This document shows, piece by piece, positions 38,012 to 49,803 of a stretch of 64,000 bases of DNA. How positions within the stretch are numbered: the stretch's first letter is position 1; each line of letters begins with the position of its first letter. A program made the translations under genes and the position numbers. The DNA comes from Ophiostoma sp. CBS 140.51 (lineage: Eukaryota > Ascomycota > Sordariomycetes > Ophiostomatales > Ophiostomataceae): contig JANSLP010000108.1 of the NCBI GenBank assembly GCA_029298735.1, positions 1 to 64,000 of the forward strand, read 5' to 3'. Below the pieces are notes generated by a model, which worked only from the letters and a program-made list of their open reading frames with translations, ran no database searches and was not told the origin of the DNA.

Positions 38012-40837
38012 GATGGCGGTGGCAGAAGATCGATGTGTATGTGGTGATGTAGTCGAGTCTGTCGGCCGAGGTTGAAGATGTGTAGATGTTCGAGGTCGCG
38101 GAATGACCGACGATTAGTCCGAAAGCAGTTCGAGGTCAGACTTGTGTCGTTTCTCGAGATTGAAAGACTTTTCGTGATGTCGAGTCCAGTCGTAAACAAA
38201 GAGCGGGAGAGGATGGAGGAAAGAGAGGCACGGAAACAGGGTCTGCCGTTGTCCAGCGGAAAACCAGGTTTCGAGAGGAGCGGCGATAATGCTCTCGTTA
38301 ATCGCGACGGACGTGTTGGGTGAGCAGAATAGACAATTGCAGAATGGGAAGAAATCCAGAGTGTTGAAAAAATGCCAAATAACAAGACACGGAAAATATC
38401 ATAGCAGAACCACGATATAGCAGGAGCGATGGTAAGATACGGTGGTAGGCAGGAGTGATGGGGAAAGCACCTGGCATGAGGAAGGAACTTGTGCCCTCGT
38501 TGTGTGGTCTTTGCTCTTTCCCTCTTTTGGTGGGTTGTCGTTTTAGCGTGTAGCCTGGTCCGGCAGGTGCGTTGCTCAAAGCGCTGTGTCGCTGTGTGCC
38601 AGCAGGGAAGGTGTGCGTTGGCGAGGAAAGCACAAATCGGGTATTTTGATTCTGTTGCCCAGCAACGCCGCAGGTGCTGGCTGCTCCCTGGGCGGTTTTG
38701 GGTGGTGGACTTTTGTCGCGCCTACCCCACTAGGCCAACCCACAGGGCGGCCCGCGTGCTTGGGCGCACTAATGCGGAAAGCGCAACCCCTGTAGCAATC
38801 AACTCAAGCCAAAGGTCAATCACAAGTGAACCAATTAATTTAGAGATAATCGTATGTAGCCGGCGCTTTTGGCCATGGTGCAGCCTTTCATTCCTTCCAT
38901 TCTTCGCGACAACGAAAATTATGTCTCAATATCGAAACTCTCAAAACGGTGTGCCACGAGACGGGTTTCGATATACACGAGACACGAGACACGAACCCAA
39001 GTCAGCGCCGCCGCAGGAAAAGGCGTTCCGGAGATTGTTTGCGCCTGGTGGTGACGGAAGCACAAGGCTGCGACGCGTCTCCACGGCGATCACCAATATG
39101 CGGACGACATTGACATCGAGACATCTCGTGATATTGACAGAGTGAATGACATTTCAGGTTTTTTTTGCTTCACCTGGGAACCGGTTCACAATCGTCAATA
39201 TTGTGATTGATGAGCTCGATTAATATTTCTTTGACCAACGATAATCTCCTTAACGTGACTAACACAATCCAGCACGCCATCCTAGCTCTCGAAACGACAA
39301 CAGCTTTCTCGCTATGCTCTTGACCAGTCTATCTCCGCATTGCAATTGGCTCAGAGAAGCTCGTTTGGCTTGTCTTTAAATCGTCCGCCGGGCTACCCGA
39401 TGTCAAGATGGCCGGCGACTCGTCGGAATTCTGCCGTCCTAGCATCGCGACGTGCATCACCATTCGGTCATACCAGCCATTACGCAAATACTATCTCGCC
39501 TTTTTATGTAAAAGATATTCGGCGACCAAGATGCCGCATTCGGCAATTTGTCTTGGCTTTCTGCTGGGCCAGTTGGCACTCATGATGGCTAAGAAGAAGC
39601 ATATTGAAGGTAACTTGGAAAGAGAGAGGCGAACCAGACACCGGTGACAAAAGATGCAAAATACAGCCATTCATTTGGATATCTCAAGGATGCGGCCTTC
39701 GGTTCTCCTCTCCCGCCGACTTCAAATTGGACCCTTTGTTCGCTAAGAATGGTGGCCTCCAAGCAGATGTCGCTATCGCCAGTCACAGAAGCGTCAGACA
39801 ATCACTGTCGCAAGATGGCGTTATCATGGCGCTACCCACTTACACGGCCAACGACACCAAAGGTCCAGCACCGCCGAGCAGTCTCATAAATCCAGTGCTT
39901 TGAGTATCTCCAACCCCTCATTATCAAGGATCCAAAGATGTTATCCTGGTCTGTGATATTCGTGATTTGCGCAACCTACAACGCATCCACCGCCGCGCCA
40001 GACTCGCTCACAACATTGCACTAGATGCGTTGCACATCGCGCTTTGGATGATGCGACACGGCCCAACATGACCGACGGACAGACATTAGAGGGTGCGAGG
40101 CTGCCTCTAGCCAATACAACCCAATGGGTTTGACATCCCAGGATCACGTCTATAACGGACAAGCCAGCCCGATCATGCAGCTCTTGACGAGTGTCGAGAG
40201 TAAGACAGAACGAGATGCCCCGGGATTGGTCCATGTGAACCCCATCCTCCATTCGAGATGCAAGCTATTATCTCGAAGATATCCTTAACTTCTTAGTTAC
40301 ACCCAGGCGTCATTTATAGAAAGGCGTGCCTACCATCCATTGCAATCCCGAGTATCCCATTGGTGCCCCGTCTGCCTACTGTCATCTACTTCTCGGACCC
40401 CACATTGCTTGATGTTTAATGCCCGGCGGAAGGCTGCCGATGGCGCTCTTCAAACACCGTTCATCAACGTGGTCCGTCACCCGACTAGCATGACCGATAA
40501 GATGCAGCCCTAGTCTGCCACACATCTGCTCGTTTATATCGCGGAGCTGCAAAGTCGCCAATCGATGCCAGGCACTGGTTTATGACGCGACATGTCTATC
40601 CTCGCACCTCACGTGGAGGGATGCGGGGAGGTTGCCTCTCTTTCATGTTGTCGCTTCGGGCGTTTCCATCATGATGGTATTTGTGTGTTTCGTCTATGAT
40701 CTCCGCGATGTCTCCGGATGCTAGCCTGACTGCCATCAAGTGATGTGCTACGTGGCTTGGTGATGTGCTGCCGACCACGGCGCCGAGTTGTAAGATGGAG
40801 GGAAGACGAGTAGCATCAAAGGGTGCCAACAGCAAAG
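38012..40837. other. Long divergent intergenic region with possible gene relics
   Basis: The left part (to about 38,500) is the CYK3 promoter and 5' leader. Between about 38,900 and 40,310 several coding-like segments appear on the + strand in different frames, interrupted by stops and frame changes; an open minus-strand frame (39,941-40,252) overlaps part of this. I recognise no family. It may be a decayed gene, but chance cannot be excluded. Confidence 0.35.
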
Positions 40838-40844
40838 TATAAAG
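40838..40844 (+). promoter_or_regulatory. TATA-like box upstream of the dioxygenase gene
   Basis: TATAAAG lies 114 bp before the ATG at 40,958, at a sensible distance for a core promoter with a short leader. It is the best TATA match seen upstream of this gene. Confidence 0.5.
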
Positions 40845-40957
40845 ACGTCAGTGTTGGCCTGCCCAGGTTGTATTTTGTTTTGTCTTTAGGAACAAGATAA
40901 TCATTACCATCAATCTTCTACTCATACCCTTTTTTATTCCCACATCACATCTTCACA

Positions 40958-42126
40958 ATGGCTCCTCCTGCTGCTGATGTCGATTTAGACATTGCCCCCG
41001 CGCCCTATGCCATCCCGACCAAGGCCGTGAGCGGCTCCAAGCTCGCTGAGCCCCTGACCTCGTCGAGCTCGCTCGACAACTACGAGCAGTTTGACGTCAC
41101 CAACGTTATTGGCCGCGAGTTCCCCAACTTGCAAATCAGCGACATTATCAACGACGACCAGAAGCTGCGCGACCTCGCCATCCTGGTCTCGCAGCGCGGC
41201 GTCGTCTTCTTCCGCAACCAGGATCTGACCATTGACGACCAAAAGATTCTGGGCCAGAAGCTCGGTGAGCTCACGGGAAAGCCCGAGACGTCCAAGCTGC
41301 ACCGTCACGCACTGTCCAACAGCAAGCGCGGCATCGCAGTCGACGAGAACGGCAAGCTCGACGACGAGGTGTCGGTCATTTCGTCCGAGCAGAACCGCAA
41401 GTACTACAAGGACCGCTTCACCTCGACCTCCAAGCAGCTGGCCGGTGTGGGCTGGCACGCCGACATTACCTTTGAGCGCGTCCCCTCGGACTATGCCATC
41501 CTCAAGATTACGCAGCCGCCCGAGGACGTCGGTGGTGACACCCTGTGGGCGTCCGGCTATGAGCTGTACGACCGTCTGTCGCCGCCCATTCAGAAGCTCG
41601 TGGATGGCCTGACGGCCACGCACTACCAGCCCAACTTTGTCAAGGTCAAGGAGACCTTTGGTGTTGAGCTGATTGACACGGACCGCGGTGCGCCCGAGAA
41701 CAACGGTCTCGACTTCAAGGCCGAGCACCCCGTTGTGCGCACCAACCCCGTCACTGGCTGGAAGTCCTTGTTCTCGGCCGGCCACCAGATCGAGGCCGGC
41801 TGGATCAACGGCGTCTCGGCTCGTGAGAGCGACATTCTGAAAGCCTACTGTATGTCTCTCCCCTATGCGCCCATATCGCACCACCCATGTTGTCAACGCC
41901 ACGCTAACGTCCAGTCCTCCAACTCATCACCGACAACCACGACCTGCAGGTGCGCTTCAAGTGGAACAAGAACGACCTGGCTGTCTGGGACAACCGCTCC
42001 GTCTTCCACACGGCTACGTTCGACTACTCGGGCAAGCGCCAGGGCAACCGTGTCGTCTCGCTCGGCGAGAAACCTTACTTTGACCCGGCCTCCAAGTCTC
42101 GCCGCGAGGCTCTTGGTCAGCTGTAG
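40958..42126 (+). CDS. TauD/TfdA-family 2-oxoglutarate-dependent dioxygenase (Jlp1-like sulfonate/taurine dioxygenase)
   Basis: Fe(II)/2-oxoglutarate-dependent enzyme; the fungal Jlp1-type members hydroxylate sulfonates such as taurine and release sulfite as a sulfur source. Exons 40958-41849 and 41915-42126 (65-bp intron, GTATGT..CTAAC..CAG) give 367 residues, a normal length. The iron-binding HxD is His167-Ala-Asp169 in GWHADITFE, and the distal His is probably His329 in RSVFHTATFDY, followed by Arg339 and Arg343, which fit the 2-oxoglutarate-binding arginine. The WDNR signature lies just before His329. Without the intron the frame would run into a basic, unrelated tail, so splicing is well supported. 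Sulfur limitation would be the expected regulator, but no binding site is evident. The precise substrate cannot be read from sequence; another sulfonate or an aryloxy acid is possible. Confidence 0.92.
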
Positions 42127-44580
42127 ATGAGTATGTTGCCATGATGAATCAAAGCCTAGCCAGAATGAGCAAACAATACTTATACGAAGTGTGCATTTGA
42201 GCGTGACTGGACTTAAACATCGTGACTGTAAATTAGTTGCCTTTTAGAAGAAGTTATGCACATAAAATATGCAGTCCACTACAGGTGTGCCTATTGTTTA
42301 CATATTCCCAGGTATTCTCTTACACACACTTTCGACTTAACACTACATCCAGTTAGAGCTTCCCCGCGAAATGGCTGGAACCATTGCTTGTTGGTTCTGT
42401 CGGCTTTTGCGACGGCGTCGATTCGTGCAAATAGGTTGTATCACATTCCAGTCGCATGTCTTTCACGTCCTTTTGCTTCCTTTTTCCTGGTTTTTCTAAC
42501 GTAAACTTTATTCTGGTGTCCCGATGCTTGATTTTATTTGTTCGGATATCGTGTATTTTATTCCTGTTTTCTCCTATTTATTTAGAATTTTGTAAAATGC
42601 GAAAATAAATCATCAACAGATACTTCTGTTAAAATGTAATCGTACAAATAAAAATAAAAATAAACTCCTGCAACAAAAATAGAACAAAAGGTAAAGCATT
42701 TTCGTCCATCACTCTCAACATGAAAGGCACCTGTATTCCTCACGTGTGCTTCATTGCTGCGGCTCCCATGGCCAAAAGGCCTCACATCGTCGTTGTCGTC
42801 CGCATGCTTCATCGGCCGCTATCTCATTTCACGAAATGGGGCCGCTCTACGTATCTCCCTTTCGGATCAATGTGGACGGCGCGTGATCGACTTTGCAGCT
42901 TCCAGTCTGGTAGCTTTTCTGGCCCATTGTTCATCCACTTTTGTTTCATAGAAAGAGGAAAAACGGTGGTTTGTGAGAGAGCACAGAGAGAGCAGTCGCT
43001 CTTTGCCTATGTCAACAATGCATTTCCTATTCGGGCAACTGCTGCCCTGCTGCAGCCAATCCCGTCACATTTCTTCCTTTGCCGTGCGCTGAGCACCTGT
43101 ATGAATCGACTGCTAGATCCCTGCATTATGCTCATTGATATCTCGGCGTGAGTTGCGTCGACCCAGCACCAGTCGTTCTTTCCTGGAAACACACACAGCT
43201 GGTGCCTTCCTTCAATGTTTACTACTGTTGCCACGAACATCACGAACTTTTCACGTGACCAAACAACAATATTTAAACTTCAAGACCACAGCTGATGCAC
43301 ACATACTCCATGTTTCCGTTCGTGCATTGTATTGACAGTCGCGATGTCAGTAGTGCTCTGTATTGCAAAGTGCTTGTGTGGCATGCAAATTGGACATAAA
43401 GACCCAGATGTGCCCTGCCGACTGGCCCAAATACAGTGGGTGTCACGCAAGTTCAGCGCACTGGAATGCGCCCACAGTTGCAGTTCCCCACTAGAACCGC
43501 CGCTCGGCAACGCCACAAACCTCAGCTAGGCCTGCAGGCGACGGACGGGAGAGCGACCACCCGCCTACTTGAACCCACCTCTTCCCCAGATTGATATTTT
43601 TGTCAAAGAGACAAAAAAGAAATCCGATCTTGGAAAGAACAGACGTCACGACAAGCATCTTCTCCTTCGTTCTTTCCTTGCTCTTTTCGGCCCCCTTCGT
43701 CCCTCACTCGCTCCTTCCCATGTGTGAAGCGTCGCCAACCAACATGAAAAAAACGCCGCCTCGCTCTTTCCTCATCTGCCAACTCCATTTAGCCAAGAGA
43801 GCGATACAAGATATTACTGAGAACACCCTCACAAGCCGTTCCTTCGCTCTTTCCTTTTTTCACTTTGCGCCCGCTGTTGCAAGTTGATTTGCGCCTTCCA
43901 ATTTCAATTTATGGCTGGGCCCTCCTAAAAAGACCGCCCGTTGCCCCCATAACGAAACAAGGGCCCCCCTCCCCCAATAATACGAATTAAGTAAGGGAGT
44001 CCACCACACCCAAACCCGACAGGTCGCTAAACCCGCCGAATCCGCCCAAACAAGCCCCTAAGCACCGCTGCGTTGCCCGGACAGCTTGGCCCGAGCTCCA
44101 AACAATAAGCCTGGGGCAGGGGCGCATAGACGGAAGTTGCGACGGAGCTCTTATCGCACCTGCGCTTTTGCTGCAAGCAATCAAACAAGAAGGGAAAGAA
44201 CGATTGGGATCGAAAAAAAGAAAAAGAGAAAGGGTCCAGCTAGCAAAAACGAGAGCTGTCAAATCACGATCTCTCTTTTCTTCCTTTTCTATTTTCGACG
44301 CATCTTCACATTCTTCTCTCATTCCTATCTCTTCGCCATTCCGAATACCATCCTCTGTCTCTCTCCCGCTCTACCTCTGCCTCTCTAGTCCAATCACATC
44401 GCCGGGCTTTGTTGACTTTCTCCAACACTCGCAAACCTGCTCTTTTCTCTTTCCCACGACTTTTCATCCGGGACAACGACCGCGAACCTGCGTCTACATT
44501 GCATTTGACGAGCCAATTTACTCTTCCTGCCTTACTTCGCCGGTGCGATAAAGGGTCCTAAGTGACCAGGTGCGAGCACA
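42127..44580. other. Intergenic region between the dioxygenase and kinase genes
   Basis: The first few hundred bases are the 3' flank of the dioxygenase; 42,480-42,700 is AT-rich. No gene is visible in 42,700-43,900. A block near 43,920-44,070 has CCCCTAA/CGCTAAAC-like words similar to those near 13,100 and 33,400. The final 300 bp are the kinase leader. Confidence 0.5.
44270..44480 (+). promoter_or_regulatory. Pyrimidine-rich 5' flank of the kinase gene
   Basis: About 200 bp rich in C and T end roughly 100 bp before the kinase ATG. This matches the CT-rich transcription-start zones common in filamentous ascomycetes. The exact start point cannot be read. Confidence 0.5.
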
Positions 44581-46733
44581 ATGGCCGAGAGCATCGCCAA
44601 CCACTACCAGCCGCTGGAGGAGCTGGGCCGTACGTTTACTCTTTATTTTCAATGATGGCAGTTAATAGACTGCCTCAACTCGTCCAACGCATTGTACTAA
44701 CGTATCTTCTCTCGCAGGTGGAAGTTTCGGTGTTGTCTACAAAGCACTCGACCGGGCAACAGGCGAGACAGTCGCTCTGAAGCTGGTGAGTATTCAGCCT
44801 TGGTATCTCGAGAATCTATCTCCCGCATGAGATTTGCTAACCACTTCTCTCTTCACAGATCGACCTCGAATCCAGCGACGATGATATCCAGGAGATCCAG
44901 CAGGAAATCTCCGTGCTCAGCACCTGCGCCAGCCCATACGTTACCCAATACCGTGCCAGCGTTCTCCACGGCCACAAGCTGTGGATCGTCATGGAGTATC
45001 TCGGCGGTGGCTCATGTCTCGACCTGCTGAAGCCGGGCAACTTCAACGAGAACCAGGTGGCGATTGTCTGCCGGGAGCTGCTGCGCGGTCTCGAGTACCT
45101 GCACAGCGAGGGCAAGATCCACCGGGATATCAAGGCTGCAAATATTCTGCTGTCAGAAACGGGCAAGGTCAAGCTAGCTGATTTCGGCGTCGCCGCTCAG
45201 CTGACAGACCTCAAGTCCATCCGCAACACATTTGTGGGCACGCCCTTTTGGATGGCCCCCGAAGTCATCCAGCAGGCTGGCTACGACTTCCGCGCCGATA
45301 TCTGGTCACTCGGTATCACGGCCATTGAGCTGGTCCTGGGTGAGCCGCCACACGGCAAGGTGCATCCTATGAAGGTGCTGCTCCAGATTCCCAAGAACCC
45401 GCCTCCACGGCTCGAAGGCAACTTCAGCAAAGATTTCAAGGACTTTGTCGCACAGTGCCTCATGAAGGACCCCGATCGGCGGCCATCAGCCAAGGAGCTC
45501 CTCAAGCACCGCTTTATCCGCTCGGCAGGCAAGATTGAGTCCATGCAGGAGCTTGTTGAGCGGCGGCGCATGTTTGATGCGGACCAGGAGCACCGCGTCT
45601 CCCACCCCGTCTACTACCAGGAGACCCTCCACACTCTGACGCCCAAGGATGACTCGGACGACTGGGTCTTTGACACAGTCAAGTCTGTCGCACCCGCACG
45701 GCGCACGATTCGTTCGCGGAGGACATCCGCACTGTACGCTACGGAGGAGCTCATGCGCAAGCTCGACGTCAAGGACGGTCCGCTGCAACCCGTGTCTCCT
45801 GCCAACATGGGCACTGTCCGTCGTACTGGCACTGCCCGGCGGATACCGTCAAACGTGTCGACTGGCTCACCACGGCGCACGTCCCTCGTCTCTAGCGGCG
45901 TTCCAGCCAACCAGCCGAAGCGGCCACTACAGCCCGACATGTCCTTTGGCAACAGCGGCTCCACCATACGACTCTTCCGCCGCGTCCCCTCCGATGGCTC
46001 CAACAGCAGCCAGATTGGATTCTCCGAGCCACCGTCCCCTGGCTCGACTACAACCACGAGCACACTTGTTGCCAACGAAAACCGCCCACCACAGATGCTG
46101 TCTCAGCCGAGCTACTCGTCGAACGAGCTGTCGAGCAAAGAAGCCACCCTCGGCCACCGCCTGTTCACAAAGGTCGTTGACCCAACCATGGGTGAGCTGC
46201 ACGCACAAACTTCTACACTGCAGAAGCGCGAGGCACTTGCCAAACTGTCGGACGCATTTGCCGCGCTGGATTCTGTGGACCCCGAGGGCGCATACCATCT
46301 CATGAAGAGCATGATGGTCGGTGTCGCCAGCGACTCGCGTCTCAGCAATGCCTTCCTCCCGCAACAGTACCAGCAGCCCGTGTCCAAGACGCCGCTCGAC
46401 GGTACACCCCAGGGCACCGTTGTTATTAAGAACAGCAACACCAACAACAGCATTATGTCACCGCCAGCAGCGGCTCAGACAAAGTTGATCCTTAGTCAGG
46501 CCAACCCGCATCTGAAGAGCCACCGACGACGCAACGGCAGCATTGTCCAGGCGGAACCCCCAGCACTGGACAAGCTGCCCGAGAGAGACCTGCGTGAAGT
46601 GGAGAAGGCGTTGTTGCAGCCCAAGTTCCCAGGACGGGAAGCACCACCAGGCATGGAACACTCCAAGCAGCTTTCCGACGTTCTCTACAGACGATGGGCC
46701 GAGGGACTGCGCATGCGGTGGCCTGCCGTATGA
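44581..46733 (+). CDS. Ste20-family protein kinase of the germinal-centre (GCK-III/Sps1/Kic1-Nak1) type
   Basis: Serine/threonine kinase expected to act in polarity, septation or morphogenesis signalling. Exons 44581-44629, 44718-44785 and 44859-46733 give 663 residues. The two introns (88 and 73 bp) fall inside the N-lobe; joined, they supply the glycine loop GRGSFGVVY (16-24) and the ATP-binding Lys38. HRD is at 127-129, DFG at 147-149, and the activation segment reads GTPFWMAPEV, typical of the Ste20 group. The kinase domain lies at the N-terminus (about 9-260), as in the GCK class and unlike PAK kinases, and no CRIB or PH domain is present. The long Ser/Thr/Pro-rich tail ends in a compact, basic/aromatic segment that is probably conserved. 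Which fungal paralogue this is (MST-1, POD-6/Kic1 or Sid1-like) I cannot decide. Confidence 0.9.
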
Positions 46734-47297
46734 GTGTGAGCAATAACCAATGAAGCCGGCTGTCTGAGCAAGACAGTCAGCTGTGTACAAAATGTACGAT
46801 ACATGCACCGAGAGGAAGCCTGAAGTCGTCTGAGAGGCAAACGGATAGGACACTGCCTCATATTTTTGGAAGAGCGAAAAGGGTCTACGAGTTGGAAGGA
46901 CCAGTTTGCTTTTGTTGATTTTTCTGCGGGATATCTATTCCATTTTGTCGTTTGATGCGTTTGTTTTCTACGAGTTATTTTTTGTTTTTGTTTTTGTTTT
47001 TGCGTTCTGGTTTCTCTTCACTTCTTCACCCCCTGTTCTTTTTCACAACTACTTTTTTTTTATTGTCCAGCATAGCATCCTGTTGCGTGGGCATTTTGGG
47101 CTTTTCATCATGGCGTTAGGATCTACTTTTACCTGTCCTTGCTCTTTGCCATTCATCACTGCGATCTGCATCTAGATATAGTTCACCGAGTTGATTCCCT
47201 TGTTAATATGTTAGTGTATTTCGTAGCAAACAACTGTCCAAAGAACCGTGGTATCATGTCTGAATTAATAACCAACTTATGAAAACACTGCCGACAT
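46734..47297. other. Convergent 3' region between kinase and RAI1
   Basis: This contains the 3' ends of two converging genes. It is T-rich in the middle and holds a (TTTTTG) repeat at 46,978-47,002. I see no separate gene. Confidence 0.6.
46978..47002 (+). repeat. TTTTTG simple repeat, 4 units
   Basis: Four consecutive T5-6G units form a simple-sequence repeat in the 3' flank of the kinase gene. Confidence 0.85.
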
Positions 47298-48911
47298 TCA
47301 ACTGCCTGGTCCAGGATCTGCCTCACCCGGTGCTGACCGGTCCTCTGCGGCACCACTCGTTGTATCTGCGCCCAGTGCCAGCTTGATACGCCAGTTTAAA
47401 AACGAGTCAGGCAAAATGTTGCCGTGACCCGTCTCCTCCACCTGGAACACTTCAATCTCTGGTGACCCGGGCCTCCTCCGGATCCGCCATACACCGTCGT
47501 TGCCCGTCGTCGCGCCGCTCTCGTCCAGGGTTACGTTAAAGACAGACTGTCGCAGCCACCCCAGGAAAGAAGACGCAAAATTGATGCATGTGTCGCCGTC
47601 CCACGGTGGTACCGGTCTTTGTTGCTCATGCGCGCGCTTTATGACGGTTCCTGGGATCCCCTCTGTCGATATCTCTTCCAGTCGGGTCAGTCGGCCCTGC
47701 CGACTTCGGAAACCAACCACAATCGTCGGCACCCCCAACAAGAACGACTGGATCCAGAACTTGAGCAGCTTCTTCTCGAAAAACTCCAGATCTCGCTCAC
47801 TTGTAATATCTTGGCTCGTCTTGAGCTCGACCCAGCGGATGGGCTGGCCCGGTGTCTGGGGCTTGGCGTCCCAGACGGCGTCGACCTCGCCACCAAGACA
47901 CAAGATGGTGCTGCCCAGTCCTGTGCGGACGACGGAGCAGTACTGCGCCTTGTTACTGACGACCTGGTCGTCGCGGGCCTCGATTTCTTCACGGGAGACC
48001 TCGCCCCAGGGCCGGGGCAGTGTAGCCAGCGCCTCGAACTTGTAGCCTAGATTGTGAGCAGGCGGTACTACTGAATTAGAAAGAGAAGAGCGTTGACTCA
48101 CCCCAATATGACATGACTTCTGGTGGAAAGTACGGTCGGTCTGGATGTTGCCTTGGTGGCGGGCGGTTCTGGCGGGACTCTTGTTCACGGCGAGACTTGA
48201 CCTTGTGCTCATGATTCTCTTCGATAAATCTAAAAGGCCATTAGACAAATGAAGCCAAAGAGTAGCTTTGAGTGAAACTACTTACACGCATCCCTTATAA
48301 GAGTAGTTTTGTTAGTATATATCGTGAGCATAAGCCATCTCATATATTCTCAGCTAGCTCACTTGATAAAATGTGGCATTCATCTCGAAGCTATTTTATG
48401 TTAGTTTATCTCATGGCCGTGAAAATTTAATCATGTAGATTCATATAACTCACCCATCTCTGTCGTCATATGGCGCAGCCATGATCTGCTCGTTAGCAAG
48501 CTCTCTGACAGTAAATATGTTGTTATGAGAGGGATACTTACCTTGGTCATCATTCCTCGCCATGTCAACACTTGTGCGTCAATCTTGGTGTGCGTCTTCT
48601 GCTCATGTGCCGCTACGGATGCCAACAGGCTGTCCAAGTGCTCATCGACACCATCATCGTCGAGCTTGTCAAACGTCTCAAAGCCGCGCGACAAGTCGGC
48701 CTGCGGATACTGTGGCGGGTAGTACCACCGCAGCGACCGGTCGTCGAGGTGCAGCTTATGGTCGTCATCGTACGAGAAGCAAGTGAATTCCTTAACTGTC
48801 AGCCAGCTGGCCAATAACTGTTGGCACACAGATGGAGGTCACCTTTGGCCGTCGCATGGGCTGGCTTTGGCCATGAAAGCGGTGGATCGGGTGGACGGCG
48901 AAGCTCGCCAT
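47298..48911 (-). CDS. RAI1: Decapping nuclease Rai1 (DXO/Dom3Z family), seven exons including an 8-nt microexon
   Basis: Nuclear partner of the 5'-3' exonuclease Rat1; the family removes incomplete or non-canonical caps and pyrophosphate from RNA 5' ends. I join 48911-48843, 48790-48542, 48485-48454, 48390-48363, 48293-48286, 48229-48102 and 48046-47298; the total is 1,263 nt, a clean 420-residue protein of normal length. The introns are 52-69 bp with GT..AG ends. The joined middle part (TKIMAAPYDDRDGFEMNATF, then YQGCVFIEENHEHK) reads as the conserved family segment, which supports the tiny exons. Active-site motifs are Glu176 in GYKFEA, Glu225/Asp227 in GEVDAVWD, and Glu245/Lys247 in VELKTS. 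The start at 48,911 gives MASFAVHP..., with the first intron after PK and before EFTCFSYDD. The gene converges with the kinase and diverges from MRPL7. Confidence 0.93.
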
Positions 48912-49803
48912 GATCCGGGGTGGGGGTGAGCTGGGTCTGGGGCTGTAAAGGAACGGACGTATGCGAGAACGAGAAAGAGAGGAAGACGGCGAGTTGGCTT
49001 TGCGGCTCAATTGTCCAAGTCGAGCTCTGCTCATTGTATGTTGTTGTGTCGTTCTATCGTTCTTTGTATTGTCCAGGTTGGACTAGCGCCCTGTGAGCTG
49101 AGCTCCAGGGGAGCTAGGGACGCGAGCGACGTCGCCTTCCCGTTCTGGCTGCACAGCAAGCGATAAGATGACTAATCTCTTACTCACCTTCGTCTTCACA
49201 CGTTGAGCAAACTAACATAAGGTGGATGGGGTTAAAGTGAGGCAGAAGCAAAGTAAAGATATAGTATCATACATTCATACGCTTGAAAATACAGTTTCAA
49301 TAAAATGTATGAAAATGCAGGCAGTGTACGGAGTACTGGGATGTTCCTTACTATTAAAGGTGTGGTGGTAAAAATATTGACACAAGAAATAAATACAATC
49401 TTGAGATATTGTAAAGAATGTATAAAAGTCATGTAGAAATCCCTAAAAATCTCGCTTAGCACAACTCTATCTGAAAGATGATGAACATAATTTCAAGGAC
49501 ATATCAATCACATAAAGTCCTCAGTCAAGCATAACAGTGTATAAACTGACGTTGTTGATGTTGGTGCCAGCGTCTTGAATCGACACACGTGACCACTCTC
49601 CAGGACCCACTTTTCTGTTGAAAGCTCTCTCCTTAGAGGTCAATTTTTCGCGACTGCAATTTTTCACGACCAGCCAAAAAAAGTGAGCCGTTTGGGAACA
49701 TCTAGGAACGATCGTTTGACGACACCTCCTCGCTCCGACAGTTTCGCCAGCCATTGTCCTCGCGCAACACCCCCGGCGCACGCACAGCACACCCGATACC
49801 ACA
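48912..49803. other. Divergent promoter region between RAI1 and MRPL7
   Basis: This shared intergenic region feeds both genes. It is GC-rich near RAI1 and AT-rich from about 49,200 to 49,520. Short frames here have no recognisable product. Confidence 0.6.

Noticed and set aside
40985..41902. 305-codon minus-strand frame over the dioxygenase
   Set aside because: Antisense shadow of a highly biased coding sequence; the + strand has the full TauD motifs.
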